Origin: Umezawaea sp049997955
GTDB lineage: Bacteria > Actinomycetota > Actinomycetes > Mycobacteriales > Pseudonocardiaceae
Direction of reading: 5' to 3'
Assembly: GCA_049997955.1 (NCBI GenBank)
Contig: JAEBDY010000014.1
Location: 124,001-188,000, forward strand
DNA length: 64,000 nt
Position numbers and translations under genes: made by a program. The notes beneath the pieces were generated by a model. It had not been told where the DNA came from. It searched no databases and saw only the letters and a program-made list of their open reading frames with translations. This document shows positions 17,236 to 26,195 of the stretch, piece after piece (within the stretch, counting starts at the first letter, position 1; every line of letters begins with the position of its first letter).

Positions 17236-19014
17236 CTAGCGAGCGGTCGCGCGGAGGGCGGCGGTGGCGGCGTGTCCGATGGCGCGGGCGGTCGTGGTGG
17301 GGTCGGTCAGCACGTGCACGGTCGCCCCGGCGAGTGGCTTGTCGTGCGCGCTGGTGGTCAGCCACAGCACGGCGCACCCGGAGGCGCGCAACCGGTCGAG
17401 TTTGCGCTGCCCGTCGGTGCGGGGCTGGTAGCGGAATTCACCGTCGGACACGATGACCACCAGCCGCGCCGCGCCCGGACGGGAGAGCCCAAGGGCACCG
17501 TCGAGGGCGTCCAGCGCGACCGGGATGTCTTCCCAGTTGTCGTTGGAGTGGAACTCGGTTACCTCGGTGGGCGGCGTGCCGGGCCGGGTCAGTGGGCGCA
17601 CGTGGTGTCCGAAGATCACGCTCGCGGTCTGCGCGGGCACCCTGGTGTGGCGGGCGGCGTTGGCCAGAATCCACGCGGCAGAGGCGACGTGGGCGCGTGC
17701 CCATCCCATCGAGCCGGACACGTCGCACGCCACCCCGACCCGCAACGGCGGGACCGTGACCGGGGTGCGGGTGATGCGGGTGAACGGTTCGGCGGTCACC
17801 ACCGCCCCGGCGGCACGTTGGGCTTCGCCGGCACGCACCCCGCGCATCCGCAACCGCCCCGGCGGCACCTCCGAAGTGGATTTGACCGCGACCCGTTCCC
17901 GAATTCCGGCGGTGTCCAACGCCCGCGCCAACACCCGCGCCGCAGTGCGTTCCTCCGGTGTGGGCGGACGGGTACCCGCCGTGGCGGTACGGCCGGCACG
18001 GGAACCGCCAGCGGCGAACACACGCCCGGCCGCCCTCTGCGCCTTCCGTTCGGCGGCGTCCTCGTCCGCCTTCTCGGCTGCGGCGACGGCGGCGGGGTCC
18101 TCGGGTGCCTTCTCGCGCGCCACCTTCGCCGCTACCCCGTTCAGCACGGCGGCGATCGCACCCGCCAACGGTGACGGGTAGGCGGGGGTACCGGTACCTG
18201 GAGTGCCGCCGGACGGGTCGGGGGTGCCGGACGGGTCCGGTGCCGCGCCGGGGTCGGCGGGGGTGTTCGGGTCGGTGCCGAGGATCTCGCACCATTGCCG
18301 TCCAAGGTCGAGCATGGTCTCGCCGTCGTCGTCGGCGGTGCGCAACGCCGCGCGCCACACAGCCCGCAACCTGCCCAACACCTCGGCCCCGAGCACGTCC
18401 TCGATGACACGGGCGACGGGGGCGACCTCGGTGTGGGTGAGCACTCCCCCGTCCGCCCGTGCCAACAGCAGCGCGGCGGTGTGTGCGGCGTGCGCAGGAG
18501 TCATTCGCGGTGTGGTGGCGGTGTTGGCGTAGAGGTGCAGGTCGGCAGCGACGATGGCCTTCACGCACGCCCGCAGCCAGTGCCGGTCGTCGGGGCGGCG
18601 GTGGACCTGCGCGGTTTCCATGCGCGGCTCTTCCAGCAGCATCGCGGCGGCGACCACGCCGGGCGGGGCGTTGTCCGGGGGTTGCCACACGGTGTGTTTG
18701 GCGTGTCCGCACTCGTGGGTCAGGGCACCCCATGCCGGGGCGTAGCGGGCGCGGTCGGACAGGTTCGCGGGGTTCACGGTGGCGGGGTCCACGCCGAGGT
18801 GGTCGCCGTCGACCTCGATCAGCGCCCGGGAGGGGTAGAAACACGCTGGCGCACCCCCGCCCGCGCCGGGGGCGACGGTGACCAGGAGGTCGTCGCGGTC
18901 GGCGATGATCGGAGCCTCATCGGCGAAGGCGGCGGACAGGGCCAGCCATTCCGGACGGGTCGGGAACACGGCGGCACCGGTGGCGGTCGGGTCGGTGGTG
19001 AAGTGGGTGCTCAC
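17236..19014 (-). CDS. VWA-domain protein with HExxH-like N-terminal region
   Basis: A 592-residue protein. Near residues 95-110 it has LTHECGHAKH, close to a zinc-metallopeptidase HExxH signature but with Cys-Gly between the pairs. After a Pro/Gly-rich linker (about 285-345) comes a von Willebrand A domain with a complete MIDAS core DVSGSMG at 431-437 and a later SDGE. This resembles metallopeptidase-like plus VWA proteins that work with MoxR-type AAA+ ATPases. The next gene upstream on the same strand is such an ATPase. GTG at 19014 follows GAAAGGA. Protease activity is uncertain; a chaperone or metal-insertion role is possible. Confidence 0.75.
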   Translation of the reverse strand: MSTHFTTDPTATGAAVFPTRPEWLALSAAFADEAPIIADRDDLLVTVAPGAGGGAPACFYPSRALIEVDGDHLGVDPATVNPANLSDRARYAPAWGALTHECGHAKHTVWQPPDNAPPGVVAAAMLLEEPRMETAQVHRRPDDRHWLRACVKAIVAADLHLYANTATTPRMTPAHAAHTAALLLARADGGVLTHTEVAPVARVIEDVLGAEVLGRLRAVWRAALRTADDDGETMLDLGRQWCEILGTDPNTPADPGAAPDPSGTPDPSGGTPGTGTPAYPSPLAGAIAAVLNGVAAKVAREKAPEDPAAVAAAEKADEDAAERKAQRAAGRVFAAGGSRAGRTATAGTRPPTPEERTAARVLARALDTAGIRERVAVKSTSEVPPGRLRMRGVRAGEAQRAAGAVVTAEPFTRITRTPVTVPPLRVGVACDVSGSMGWARAHVASAAWILANAARHTRVPAQTASVIFGHHVRPLTRPGTPPTEVTEFHSNDNWEDIPVALDALDGALGLSRPGAARLVVIVSDGEFRYQPRTDGQRKLDRLRASGCAVLWLTTSAHDKPLAGATVHVLTDPTTTARAIGHAATAALRATAR

Positions 19015-19054
19015 GGTTGCGGTCCTTTCGCGACGGTCGCGGTGGGTGGGGTGG

Positions 19055-20278
19055 TCAGGGTTTCGGGGTGATGCGGGCACCGAGGGCGAGCGGGGTGACG
19101 GCGCGGCCGAAGGTGTCGCGTACCACGGCGGCGACGGTGGCGCGGTCCTCCTCCGGGGCGATGCCCACGAGGTTCCCGGCGGCGGCGTCCACGCCCAGCA
19201 CGGCGGCGATCTTCTTGAACGCCAACAACTCGCGCAGTTGCGGTGCCCAGCCGACCTCGCCCTTCTCCTGCCGGGTCGCGAGGTTGCGCGCCACCCGGAC
19301 CGCCTTCTTGTCCACGCCCAACTGGTCGGCGAGTTCGTAGTCGCTGGACACCTGGACCTGCACCGAGAAGCGGCTGGAGAGGGCGTCGGTGAGCACCGCC
19401 CCGTGCACGCCGGGGTTGTGTCCGGCGATCACGTAGAACCCCGGCGCGGCGTCCACGACCTCACCGCCGTTGGCCTTGATCACGATCTGCCGGCGTCCGT
19501 CCATCGCGGGGTACACCACGGCGAGCACGGTCGGCGGGATCAGCGTCGCGTCATCGATGAACAGCGGCACGCCCTCGCGCATGGCGCGGACCAGCGGACC
19601 GTGCACGAACACGAACTCGCCGTCCGGGGTTTTGGTGTAGTCGCCCACGAAGTCGGCGACCACGGTGTCCCCGTCGCCCTGAACGGTGAGGCAGTCGTGG
19701 AACGTCGCCTCCACCACCGACGTCTTGCCCGTGCCGGGCGGCCCGTAGAGCAGTGCGGCGACCCCGGCGTCGCGCAAATGCCGCAACGCGGTCACGTCCG
19801 GAATGCCGGACAGCAACCTGAAGTGGTAGTCCATGCCGTTCGGGCGTTTCACCGGACCTGTCACCGTGTCCGCCGACCCGGTGACGGGTCCACCCGTGCC
19901 GGACGGGGCCGGGGTGGTCACGGGTGCGGCGGTCGCCGCGCTGGTGGTCGCCTTCGGGGACGATCGGCGGGGCGTGCGTGGTGGGGCGGGGGTGATCGTG
20001 GGCGCGGCGGCGGACGCCGTGGTCGCGGTCGCGCGGTAGGCCAACGGCGTGGTCGAGACGACCTCGGCCTCGCCCCGGTCCGCCAACACCTTGCACGCGT
20101 TGCCGACCGCCCCGGATGACCGGTTCAGGGTGTGGGCGATGGTGCGCGGGGTGCGGTCGGTGCCCGCGTTGTCGGCGAGGACTTTGGCGACCATCGCGCG
20201 CAGTTCACCGTTGCGCAGTCGGGGAACCGACGCACCCGCCGGGGTGGACGGGGTGGCGGACGGGTTGGGCATGGTCAT
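19055..20278 (-). CDS. MoxR-like AAA+ ATPase with N-terminal winged helix
   Basis: A 407-residue protein. Residues about 20-85 form a winged-helix-like domain matching the second domain of the 14740-15306 protein. A Thr/Pro/Ala-rich linker follows (85-145), then an AAA+ core with Walker A GPPGTGKT at 179-186, Walker B-like LFIDDA about 45 residues on, and a sensor-1-like VIAGHNP. The core resembles MoxR/CbbQ ATPases, which remodel partners through VWA proteins; the VWA gene follows 40 bp downstream. ATG at 20278 follows GAAAGGA. A DNA-binding domain on a MoxR-type ATPase is unusual. Confidence 0.8.
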   Translation of the reverse strand: MTMPNPSATPSTPAGASVPRLRNGELRAMVAKVLADNAGTDRTPRTIAHTLNRSSGAVGNACKVLADRGEAEVVSTTPLAYRATATTASAAAPTITPAPPRTPRRSSPKATTSAATAAPVTTPAPSGTGGPVTGSADTVTGPVKRPNGMDYHFRLLSGIPDVTALRHLRDAGVAALLYGPPGTGKTSVVEATFHDCLTVQGDGDTVVADFVGDYTKTPDGEFVFVHGPLVRAMREGVPLFIDDATLIPPTVLAVVYPAMDGRRQIVIKANGGEVVDAAPGFYVIAGHNPGVHGAVLTDALSSRFSVQVQVSSDYELADQLGVDKKAVRVARNLATRQEKGEVGWAPQLRELLAFKKIAAVLGVDAAAGNLVGIAPEEDRATVAAVVRDTFGRAVTPLALGARITPKP

Positions 20279-20630
20279 CGCGGACGTTCCTTTCGGTCGT
20301 GGTGTCGATGTCTCAGCCGGACGAACAGGAACTCGGTGGCCCCGTTTTCGACATGGCTCGCGCCGGGCGTTGCATTCGGTTTGATTCCGATTTCCCGGCG
20401 ACAATTTAATTATGACTCTGCGCCGCGCGTCACGCAATAGGTTTGATAGCTCATTTCAAGACTCTTTCCAGTCGACCATTCCACTAGCATTGACCCGATT
20501 GCGAATAGGCGTGCATTCGAATACTCGAAATCATCGGGCGGTCACATTCCCGCAGGTCAACGAAGCGGAGTACCACATGCCGAGAAGAAGTGGGAAAACT
20601 TATATAAACCCTGGAAAGAATTAAAAACAG

Positions 20631-20813
20631 ATGGGGCGGAAGAGTAAGCAGGAAAGATATAAACGAGAGCTGGGCCAGCAGGGTGAACTGGCCAGCCATC
20701 AGCCCGCCCCGATGTGTTCACCGGCTTGTGGCCAAGCGAGTCTGGGATACCAGCGGATCCCCCTACAGACCCGTGGCCAGCATCTTTACCTCTCACCAGG
20801 GATGGCGTTCTAA
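20631..20813 (+). CDS. Possible small basic protein
   Basis: A 60-residue frame beginning MGRKSKQERYKRELGQQ, rich in Lys/Arg at its start, lies in the AT-rich region. There is no clear ribosome site and the second half looks random. It could be a truncated or recently formed gene. Low confidence. Confidence 0.2.
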   Translation: MGRKSKQERYKRELGQQGELASHQPAPMCSPACGQASLGYQRIPLQTRGQHLYLSPGMAF

Positions 20814-20816
20814 CAG

Positions 20817-20864
20817 GATCCCCAACCTGATCCCCAAGTTGATCCCCCATGTGAACCCCCAACG
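20817..20864. repeat. Four 12-bp tandem repeats (GATCCCCAAsTT-like)
   Basis: GATCCCCAACCT, GATCCCCAAGTT, GATCCCCCATGT and GAACCCCCAACG follow each other without gap. A related GATCCCCCT occurs at 20755. The 12-bp period suggests protein-binding iterons rather than coding sequence. Confidence 0.6.
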
Positions 20865-21251
20865 GATGAAGCCGTGCATGCAGTCGATCTTCGTCATGGC
20901 CACGGAAAGCGAGCTCTCGCCAAACTTGGATCAAGCACAGATACGATTCGTTCACAGCATCGGACCGCGTCTTGCCACAGGACCCGATGGGAACGCTCAC
21001 TTCGATCGATCGACCGACACATGCACCACTTTGCGGAGCGAGCAGCGGCGTCGACCACGAACTCTTCTTGCATTCGACTCTTGCCCCACAGTCCAGAATC
21101 AATTGAATTAACACTCCATACCGCACGATAGCATCATGCGGACACATCGAAAATACTGCGCAATAAGGCACCGACTCCGGCAGGGACTCTGGTTTCCTGA
21201 ACTCGCACACAGCTCGAAATATTCTGCGGGTGTAAGTGGAACTGTCGAGAT

Positions 21252-24182
21252 TCATTCGACTCGGCTGTGCTCGCGGTAATTGGTCGGACCGGGCTCGTCA
21301 GCGGCGGTAGAGCGGTGGCGAAGTCGTTCGGCGAGGTCGACGGCCTGCTGTGTTGGCCGGTCGTCGACCTCGGCCAGTCGGGTGGTCAGCAGGGTCAGGG
21401 TGCGCGGGATGGCGTCGTGCTGTCCGAGGCGTTCCTGCAGGCGCATGATGTCGCGGTAGATCAGCTCGTTGTGAGGGTCGAACGCCCGCGCGATCTCCAG
21501 CAGGTCCAGCGTCTGCTGTGGGTCGTGCTCGACCAGGGCACGGGCGAGGGCGGCGACGGCGTCGATGGCGTCACGGCGGATGGCTTCGCGGGCGGTTTCG
21601 ATCCACTCGGTGCTCAGTCCGTCGGCCAAGGGTCCGGTGTAGCTGTCGACGATGCGTCGGTACGCCTCGACTCGATCAGCGTCGATGGTGGCGGCGCGGC
21701 GGGCGGACACAGCCGCGGCAAAGTGGTGGTAGTCGATTTCCACCAGGTCGGGGTCCAGGAGATAGCGGCTTTCGCCGACCAGCACAACGTCCGACAGCAT
21801 GCTGTGGGTGGCCGCGGCCAAGGTGCGGCGCAGGCGGCTGAGGCTGGTGTTCATGGCGTTGGTCGTCCTCTCCTGAGGGCTGGTGGGCCACAGGGCGGCG
21901 ATGAGGGCCTCGCGGCTGACACCGTCGGGATGCAAGGCCAGGAACACCAGCAGTTCGCGCAGGCGCGGCTGGAATGCCGAGGTGATGTCGACTTCATCCC
22001 TCTCGACACCGGGGGATGCTGGCGCGGCACGCCACCACACTCGCGGTGGTCCCAGCACGCTGACCCGCAACGGTGCATCGACACGGTCGGCAGGGCCCTG
22101 CGGTTCCTTCCCTGCCGCCTTGCCGCGCTTCCGGTTTCCGTCGACGGTCTGGTCTGCTTGTTCCATTCGCGAGTAGGAGGACCGCGGCCGAAGGCCAGTC
22201 GATGTCGTGGGCGAGGATCCGAGGATCTCCAGATCGCCTCCGCGCTGCCGGGGAGTTTCGCCTTCCACTGTCGGCAACTCCAGGCTCGCGTCGGCTGCTG
22301 GCTCACCGGAGGTGTCGTTGCGGTGGGCGTTGCGTAGCAGGGTCAACAGGTCGGCGGTGTGGTCGTCGCCCAGCTGGAACACGCGTGCGCCGCGCAATGG
22401 CTCGCCGAGACCGGGGCTGGTGGTGGAGATGGTGCCGTCGCCACGGACGTAGGCGGTCACACCGGGGTTCCACTGGCCGAGCAGCAACCCGGTCACGCCG
22501 ACGGTCGAGCCGTTGTCCAACACCGCCTGCAACCGCTTGGCCTGACGTTCGGGTGTGCGGGCCACCAGCACGACGGGCCCCCATGCCGACATGACGTGGT
22601 GGAGTTGACCGATGCGCACCAGGGTCTCGGATTCGAGTGCGTCCAGAGCGGCGTCGAAGTCGGCCACTACGTGCAGGACTGCTGGGAGTGGTGTTCGGGC
22701 CGCGCGCGCACCGAGCAGTGCTGCGAGGTCTGCGGCGGGCACCACCACCGTAACCGCCCTGTCCGCGGTTTCACCTGGTGCGCTCAAGATGGTGACGAGG
22801 AGCGCGCGGAGCGCGGCGGAGGCGCCCGCGCCGAGAAAGCCCAAACCGCGTGCGGCGGCCAGGTGCAGTGCGATCTCGCGGCCGTCGCGCACACCGATCG
22901 GCAGGACTGGCGTTTGATCGTCGCGAGCGCCGAGTGCCACCGGCTGTGCCCATGCTCGCGGCGGCCGTGTACCAGGCCGGTCGAGATCCACCTCATCATC
23001 GGCATCGATGTCGTCCTGTTCGGCGCGGAGGTATGCCAGCCTCAGCCGGTAGACCGTCGGCGCGAGAAGCAGGTCGCTGCGGTCGCCGCTCCCAGGCCGG
23101 TAGTGGCTGCGATTGCGGCGACGGGTGATCACCACGGCGGCGCTGATCGCTGCCACCAGACCAAGGCCGACGAATGGTTCTTTGCTCCATCTGAACCCCG
23201 GCTCGCCGGGTGCGTTCGTGCTCGGCGCCTGGGTTGTGGTTGGTGCTTGCGTGGGTTGGGGGTTCCCGGTGGCGGGTGGCAGGACTGGGGCCGTAGCGCT
23301 GTGTGGCGGCGGAGGTGGGGTCACGGGCGTGGTGGGTGGTGTGGAGCCGACGGTGGCGTCATCGGGCAGTGCCATCTCCTCACCGGGATAGATCAAGCTC
23401 GGGCGGGTGAGGGTGGTGTCTCCTGGCTGGGGTTTGCCTTGGTTGAGCGCATAGATTTCCGGCCAACGGCTGCCGTCGCCGAGGGTGCGTTCGGCCATCC
23501 GCCACAGCGAGTCGTGCACACCGGTTACCGGGTTGTACGGGAGCACCACGGCGGACTTCGCGCGGCCGGTCCGCTCGGGTGCGGCAGCGGGCGTCTCTCG
23601 GCGGGTCTGAACGTCGTACGCGGACCGTCGCGCTATAGCGAATACTGTCTGGTCGGACGGTGTGCTCCACGGCGTTGCTGTGGCCACCACCTCGCTCGGG
23701 GCGGTTCCGGTGACGGATGACGTCGCGGACAGGCCAGCTCGTTGCCCGAGGAGGGAGATCAGGACCCCGCCGACGAGCACGGCCGCGATCCGGCGCACCG
23801 GCCCGGCCGCTGACAGGTCGGGCATCCGGGTGTCGCAGGCGATGTCGATCGCGCACCGGGCGACGTCGAGGGTGAAGAAGGCCCACACGAGCCAGCTCAG
23901 GCAAGTCAGAAGGGCCACCAGGAACGTGCTGGTCATCGGGCCGAAAAGCACGCTCTGGATCTCCGCCCAGGAGGGCAGGTGGTCCGGCAGCGGCCATCCG
24001 ACGAAGTGCGTCAGTGCCCACGGCACCGCGGCAAGCAGCGTGCCGAGTGCTCCGACCGCCAGCAGTCCGCGCACCAACCTGGCGAATAGGCCGAGCACGC
24101 TGGCAGTGCCGTTCCACATCCGGCCTCGCACTTGCGACGGTTGATGCGCTTTCTGACGGGTGGTGCGCGGTGAAGGGGCCAT
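21252..24182 (-). CDS. Membrane-anchored LysM / BTAD regulator-like protein
   Basis: A 976-residue protein, last in the pilus operon. Three hydrophobic segments lie in the first 150 residues (about 34-55, 77-103, 130-147). A LysM domain follows (about 210-265, with WPEIYALNQGKP), then a Pro/Thr linker and another membrane helix (about 330-350). A middle domain leads to a C-terminal SARP-like winged helix and BTAD (from about 730: RVSVLGPPRVWWR, ALIAALWP, NTSLSRLRRTL, then TPR-like helices). Such LysM-BTAD proteins often sit beside actinobacterial Tad loci. The start at 24182 is a judgement; 24245 is possible. Confidence 0.75.
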   Translation of the reverse strand: MAPSPRTTRQKAHQPSQVRGRMWNGTASVLGLFARLVRGLLAVGALGTLLAAVPWALTHFVGWPLPDHLPSWAEIQSVLFGPMTSTFLVALLTCLSWLVWAFFTLDVARCAIDIACDTRMPDLSAAGPVRRIAAVLVGGVLISLLGQRAGLSATSSVTGTAPSEVVATATPWSTPSDQTVFAIARRSAYDVQTRRETPAAAPERTGRAKSAVVLPYNPVTGVHDSLWRMAERTLGDGSRWPEIYALNQGKPQPGDTTLTRPSLIYPGEEMALPDDATVGSTPPTTPVTPPPPPHSATAPVLPPATGNPQPTQAPTTTQAPSTNAPGEPGFRWSKEPFVGLGLVAAISAAVVITRRRNRSHYRPGSGDRSDLLLAPTVYRLRLAYLRAEQDDIDADDEVDLDRPGTRPPRAWAQPVALGARDDQTPVLPIGVRDGREIALHLAAARGLGFLGAGASAALRALLVTILSAPGETADRAVTVVVPAADLAALLGARAARTPLPAVLHVVADFDAALDALESETLVRIGQLHHVMSAWGPVVLVARTPERQAKRLQAVLDNGSTVGVTGLLLGQWNPGVTAYVRGDGTISTTSPGLGEPLRGARVFQLGDDHTADLLTLLRNAHRNDTSGEPAADASLELPTVEGETPRQRGGDLEILGSSPTTSTGLRPRSSYSRMEQADQTVDGNRKRGKAAGKEPQGPADRVDAPLRVSVLGPPRVWWRAAPASPGVERDEVDITSAFQPRLRELLVFLALHPDGVSREALIAALWPTSPQERTTNAMNTSLSRLRRTLAAATHSMLSDVVLVGESRYLLDPDLVEIDYHHFAAAVSARRAATIDADRVEAYRRIVDSYTGPLADGLSTEWIETAREAIRRDAIDAVAALARALVEHDPQQTLDLLEIARAFDPHNELIYRDIMRLQERLGQHDAIPRTLTLLTTRLAEVDDRPTQQAVDLAERLRHRSTAADEPGPTNYREHSRVE

Positions 24183-24292
24183 GGCGTGCTCGTTTCCGCA
24201 GAAGAGGACCTGTTCACTCGCCGCGTGGTGACGCGACAGCGGCACGTCGGTGCCGTCGACGAATCCCGTGTCAGAGGCGCATACGCGTCAGG

Positions 24293-24712
24293 TCAATTGG
24301 TCTGCGCGCCGAGCCGCCCGGAGGGGGCAGCAGCGGCCGGATCCTGCCTCGAGTCGGATCCCTGCTCGGGCAATGGTGTCCTCGGTCCCGCGAAACGGCG
24401 CGCTTCCCCCTCCCGTGCGGTCATGGTCGTGGGCTTCTTTCGCTTGCCACGAGTGGCTTTATGGCCCGCGAGCCATCCGGTGAGCTCGGCTGGCTTGAGG
24501 TCGGTGAATGCCGCCAGCTCGTCGACGTCGATGACGTCCTGGGCGTCGGCCACCACATCGCCGAGTTCTCGCTCGACATCGACGAGTTGCTCGACGATCG
24601 CGGCCCGGCGTCGAGCGAGGTCTCCGATCTGCTGCGCGGCGGCGGCCCTGCGGACGCTGCGAGCGATGTCGACTTCTTCGACGCGCTGGCGGATCTCCTC
24701 GGACGTTGCCAT
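24293..24712 (-). CDS. Small coiled-coil hypothetical protein of the pilus operon
   Basis: A 139-residue protein. Residues 1-60 are a charged heptad-like helix (RQRVEEVDIARSVRRAAAAQ). A helix-turn-helix-like stretch follows (DVDELAAFTDLKPAELTGWL), then a basic, disordered tail (KATRGKRKKPTT). ATG at 24712 lies 49 bp after the TadG-like gene. No membrane segment. Role in piliation is inferred from position only. Confidence 0.55.
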   Translation of the reverse strand: MATSEEIRQRVEEVDIARSVRRAAAAQQIGDLARRRAAIVEQLVDVERELGDVVADAQDVIDVDELAAFTDLKPAELTGWLAGHKATRGKRKKPTTMTAREGEARRFAGPRTPLPEQGSDSRQDPAAAAPSGRLGAQTN

Positions 24713-24760
24713 GGTGATTCCCTTCTCTACGCTGTCGCGGCCAAGCGGACGACGATGTCG

Positions 24761-25231
24761 TCATGGGTCGATCGCGGTCACCCCGCGCTGGGGGTGTGCG
24801 CTGCCCTGGCCGTGCACCTGGAGCGAGCCGATGCCGACCAGTCCGAGCAGTTGGGTCGCCTGCGAGGCCGACACGGTGACTGTGACCGTGTCTCCGGAGA
24901 CGGTGACCGTGCCGGTCGTGCCCTCGGCGGCCAAGTGCGCTTGGGCATTGGCAATCGCCTGGGCGGGCACAAGTCGGAGAGTCCCGTTGCCGCGGTAGGC
25001 AGCGAGGTCGACGGCTTGGGCTCCAGCACGAGCAGCGGCCTCGGCCTGACCATTGGCCCGCACTTTTGCGGCCAGCGCGAGCCCGCTATCGAGGGCTAGG
25101 CCGGCGAGCGCGAGGATGCCGACGGCGAGCACGACGACGAACGGTGTCACCCCACCTTCGTCGGCGTGCCACCACGCCAAGCGTGTCCGCCATCGGCTTG
25201 ACCATCGACCGCACGGGGCCCGGAGGGTCAT
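24761..25231 (-). CDS. TadG-like pilus assembly protein
   Basis: A 156-residue protein. After a basic N-terminus (WRTRLAWWHADEGGVTPF) a single membrane helix spans about 30-50, with the E-G-x-V-x-P-F context found in TadE/TadG minor pilins. The rest is an extracytoplasmic domain with repeated TVTVSGDTVTVTV. It overlaps the TadE gene by ATGA. The family is known to form minor subunits of Flp pili processed by the prepilin peptidase. Confidence 0.75.
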   Translation of the reverse strand: MTLRAPCGRWSSRWRTRLAWWHADEGGVTPFVVVLAVGILALAGLALDSGLALAAKVRANGQAEAAARAGAQAVDLAAYRGNGTLRLVPAQAIANAQAHLAAEGTTGTVTVSGDTVTVTVSASQATQLLGLVGIGSLQVHGQGSAHPQRGVTAIDP

Positions 25232-25728
25232 GGTCGACCTCCGGCGTTCGGAACCGAGCGCCAGAGGTCCACGGGTTCGACCGAAGTAGCGGACAAGGTC
25301 TTGCCGCCGGGCACGCCGAGGATGAGGGCGTCGCCGAAGTCGACGGCGCAGGACACGGTCACGCTGACCGTGCCGCCGGGGCGCAGGCCGCCGGTTGAAG
25401 TGCTCACCGACAGGGATGCGCAGATCACTCCCGCCGAGGACATCGCACTCGTCGCGGTGGACTGGGCCGCAGCGGCCGCAGCGGCCGGAGTGCGTTCGAT
25501 GCTGGCGGCGCGGGCGGCCTGGTGGGCGACGTCATCAATGCGGATACGCGCGGCCACACCTCGATGGATGACCACGCCGACGAAGAGCAGCAGCATGACC
25601 AGGAACGGCGCTGCGATAGTGATTTCGGCAGCCACCGAGCCATCGTCGGCGTGCCACCACGTCGTCCAACTCCGCTGGTCACGACGTAGGCGGTCATGGT
25701 GCCTGTCTGTTGTCTGTGACCTCGTCAT
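25228..25728 (-). CDS. TadE-like pilus assembly protein (second)
   Basis: A 166-residue minor-pilin-like protein. The segment WWHADDGSVAAEITIAAPFL marks the TadE processing and helix region at about 23-42, with the transmembrane helix to about 56. The remainder is an extracytoplasmic domain with two Cys (ICAS, VSCAV). It overlaps both flanking genes by ATGA, so translation is coupled. Confidence 0.8.
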   Translation of the reverse strand: MTRSQTTDRHHDRLRRDQRSWTTWWHADDGSVAAEITIAAPFLVMLLLFVGVVIHRGVAARIRIDDVAHQAARAASIERTPAAAAAAAQSTATSAMSSAGVICASLSVSTSTGGLRPGGTVSVTVSCAVDFGDALILGVPGGKTLSATSVEPVDLWRSVPNAGGRP

Positions 25729-26195
25729 GGTCCTTGACCTCCTGTCAGGTCGGGGGCGAAGCGCTCAACGGGCCCGGCGGCTTCGGCGTGGACGGGGAGC
25801 CTGAGGAACGGCACCACCACGGTGGTGGTCCCGGTGATCTGCACGGATGCCGAGGTCGCTGTGCGGTCAGCTGATATAGCGGAGTCGGCGAGAGGACCGT
25901 CCGCAAGTTGGTCGAGCAGTTGCTGCGCGCTGGCCATGCCAGCCTCGGCGGTCCCGTTCTGAGTCCGTGCGGCTGCGAGGCCTTGGGAGGCGGCGGCTTG
26001 GGCAATGTGCGTGGCGTGTGACCAGAGCGCGAACTGCACGATGGCCAGCAACAGCAGCAACAGCAGCGGTGCGGCGATGACCAGTTCTGCGCTCATCGAG
26101 CCGTGATCACCACGCAAGGCTTGTTGAAAACGCGCCCGCCATCCGGCTCGGAGTGCTGCGCAGCGCCTGTTATTCTTATCGGCCACGGTAATCAC
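25725..26195 (-). CDS. TadE-like pilus assembly protein (first)
   Basis: A 156-residue protein with GDHGSMSAELVIAAPLLLL at about 31-49, the typical TadE motif before one membrane helix, then a soluble domain. GTG at 26195 overlaps the stop of the Flp pilin gene; the longer frame to 26441 covers the pilin gene in another frame and is not used. Minor pilin of the Flp system. Confidence 0.78.
   Translation of the reverse strand: MITVADKNNRRCAALRAGWRARFQQALRGDHGSMSAELVIAAPLLLLLLLAIVQFALWSHATHIAQAAASQGLAAARTQNGTAEAGMASAQQLLDQLADGPLADSAISADRTATSASVQITGTTTVVVPFLRLPVHAEAAGPVERFAPDLTGGQGP

Larger units (their letters stand above)
20279..21251. other. AT-richer, mostly non-coding region
   Basis: About 970 bp between the AAA+ gene and the pilus operon. 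Base composition drops well below that of the neighbours between about 20390 and 21240. It contains a weak small reading frame and four 12-bp tandem repeats (separate entries). Longer frames on either strand lack ribosome sites and normal codon use. Promoter for the AAA+/VWA pair is expected near 20290-20420. Confidence 0.5.

Noticed and set aside
17438..18844. 468-residue minus-strand reading frame
   Set aside because: Shadow of the VWA gene, dominated by Arg and Gly, no motif or ribosome site.
20557..21255. 232-residue minus-strand frame in the AT-rich gap
   Set aside because: No ribosome site, no domain, mixed codon use; runs through the tandem repeats.
22359..23720. 453-residue plus-strand frame
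   Set aside because: Antisense shadow of the LysM/BTAD gene.
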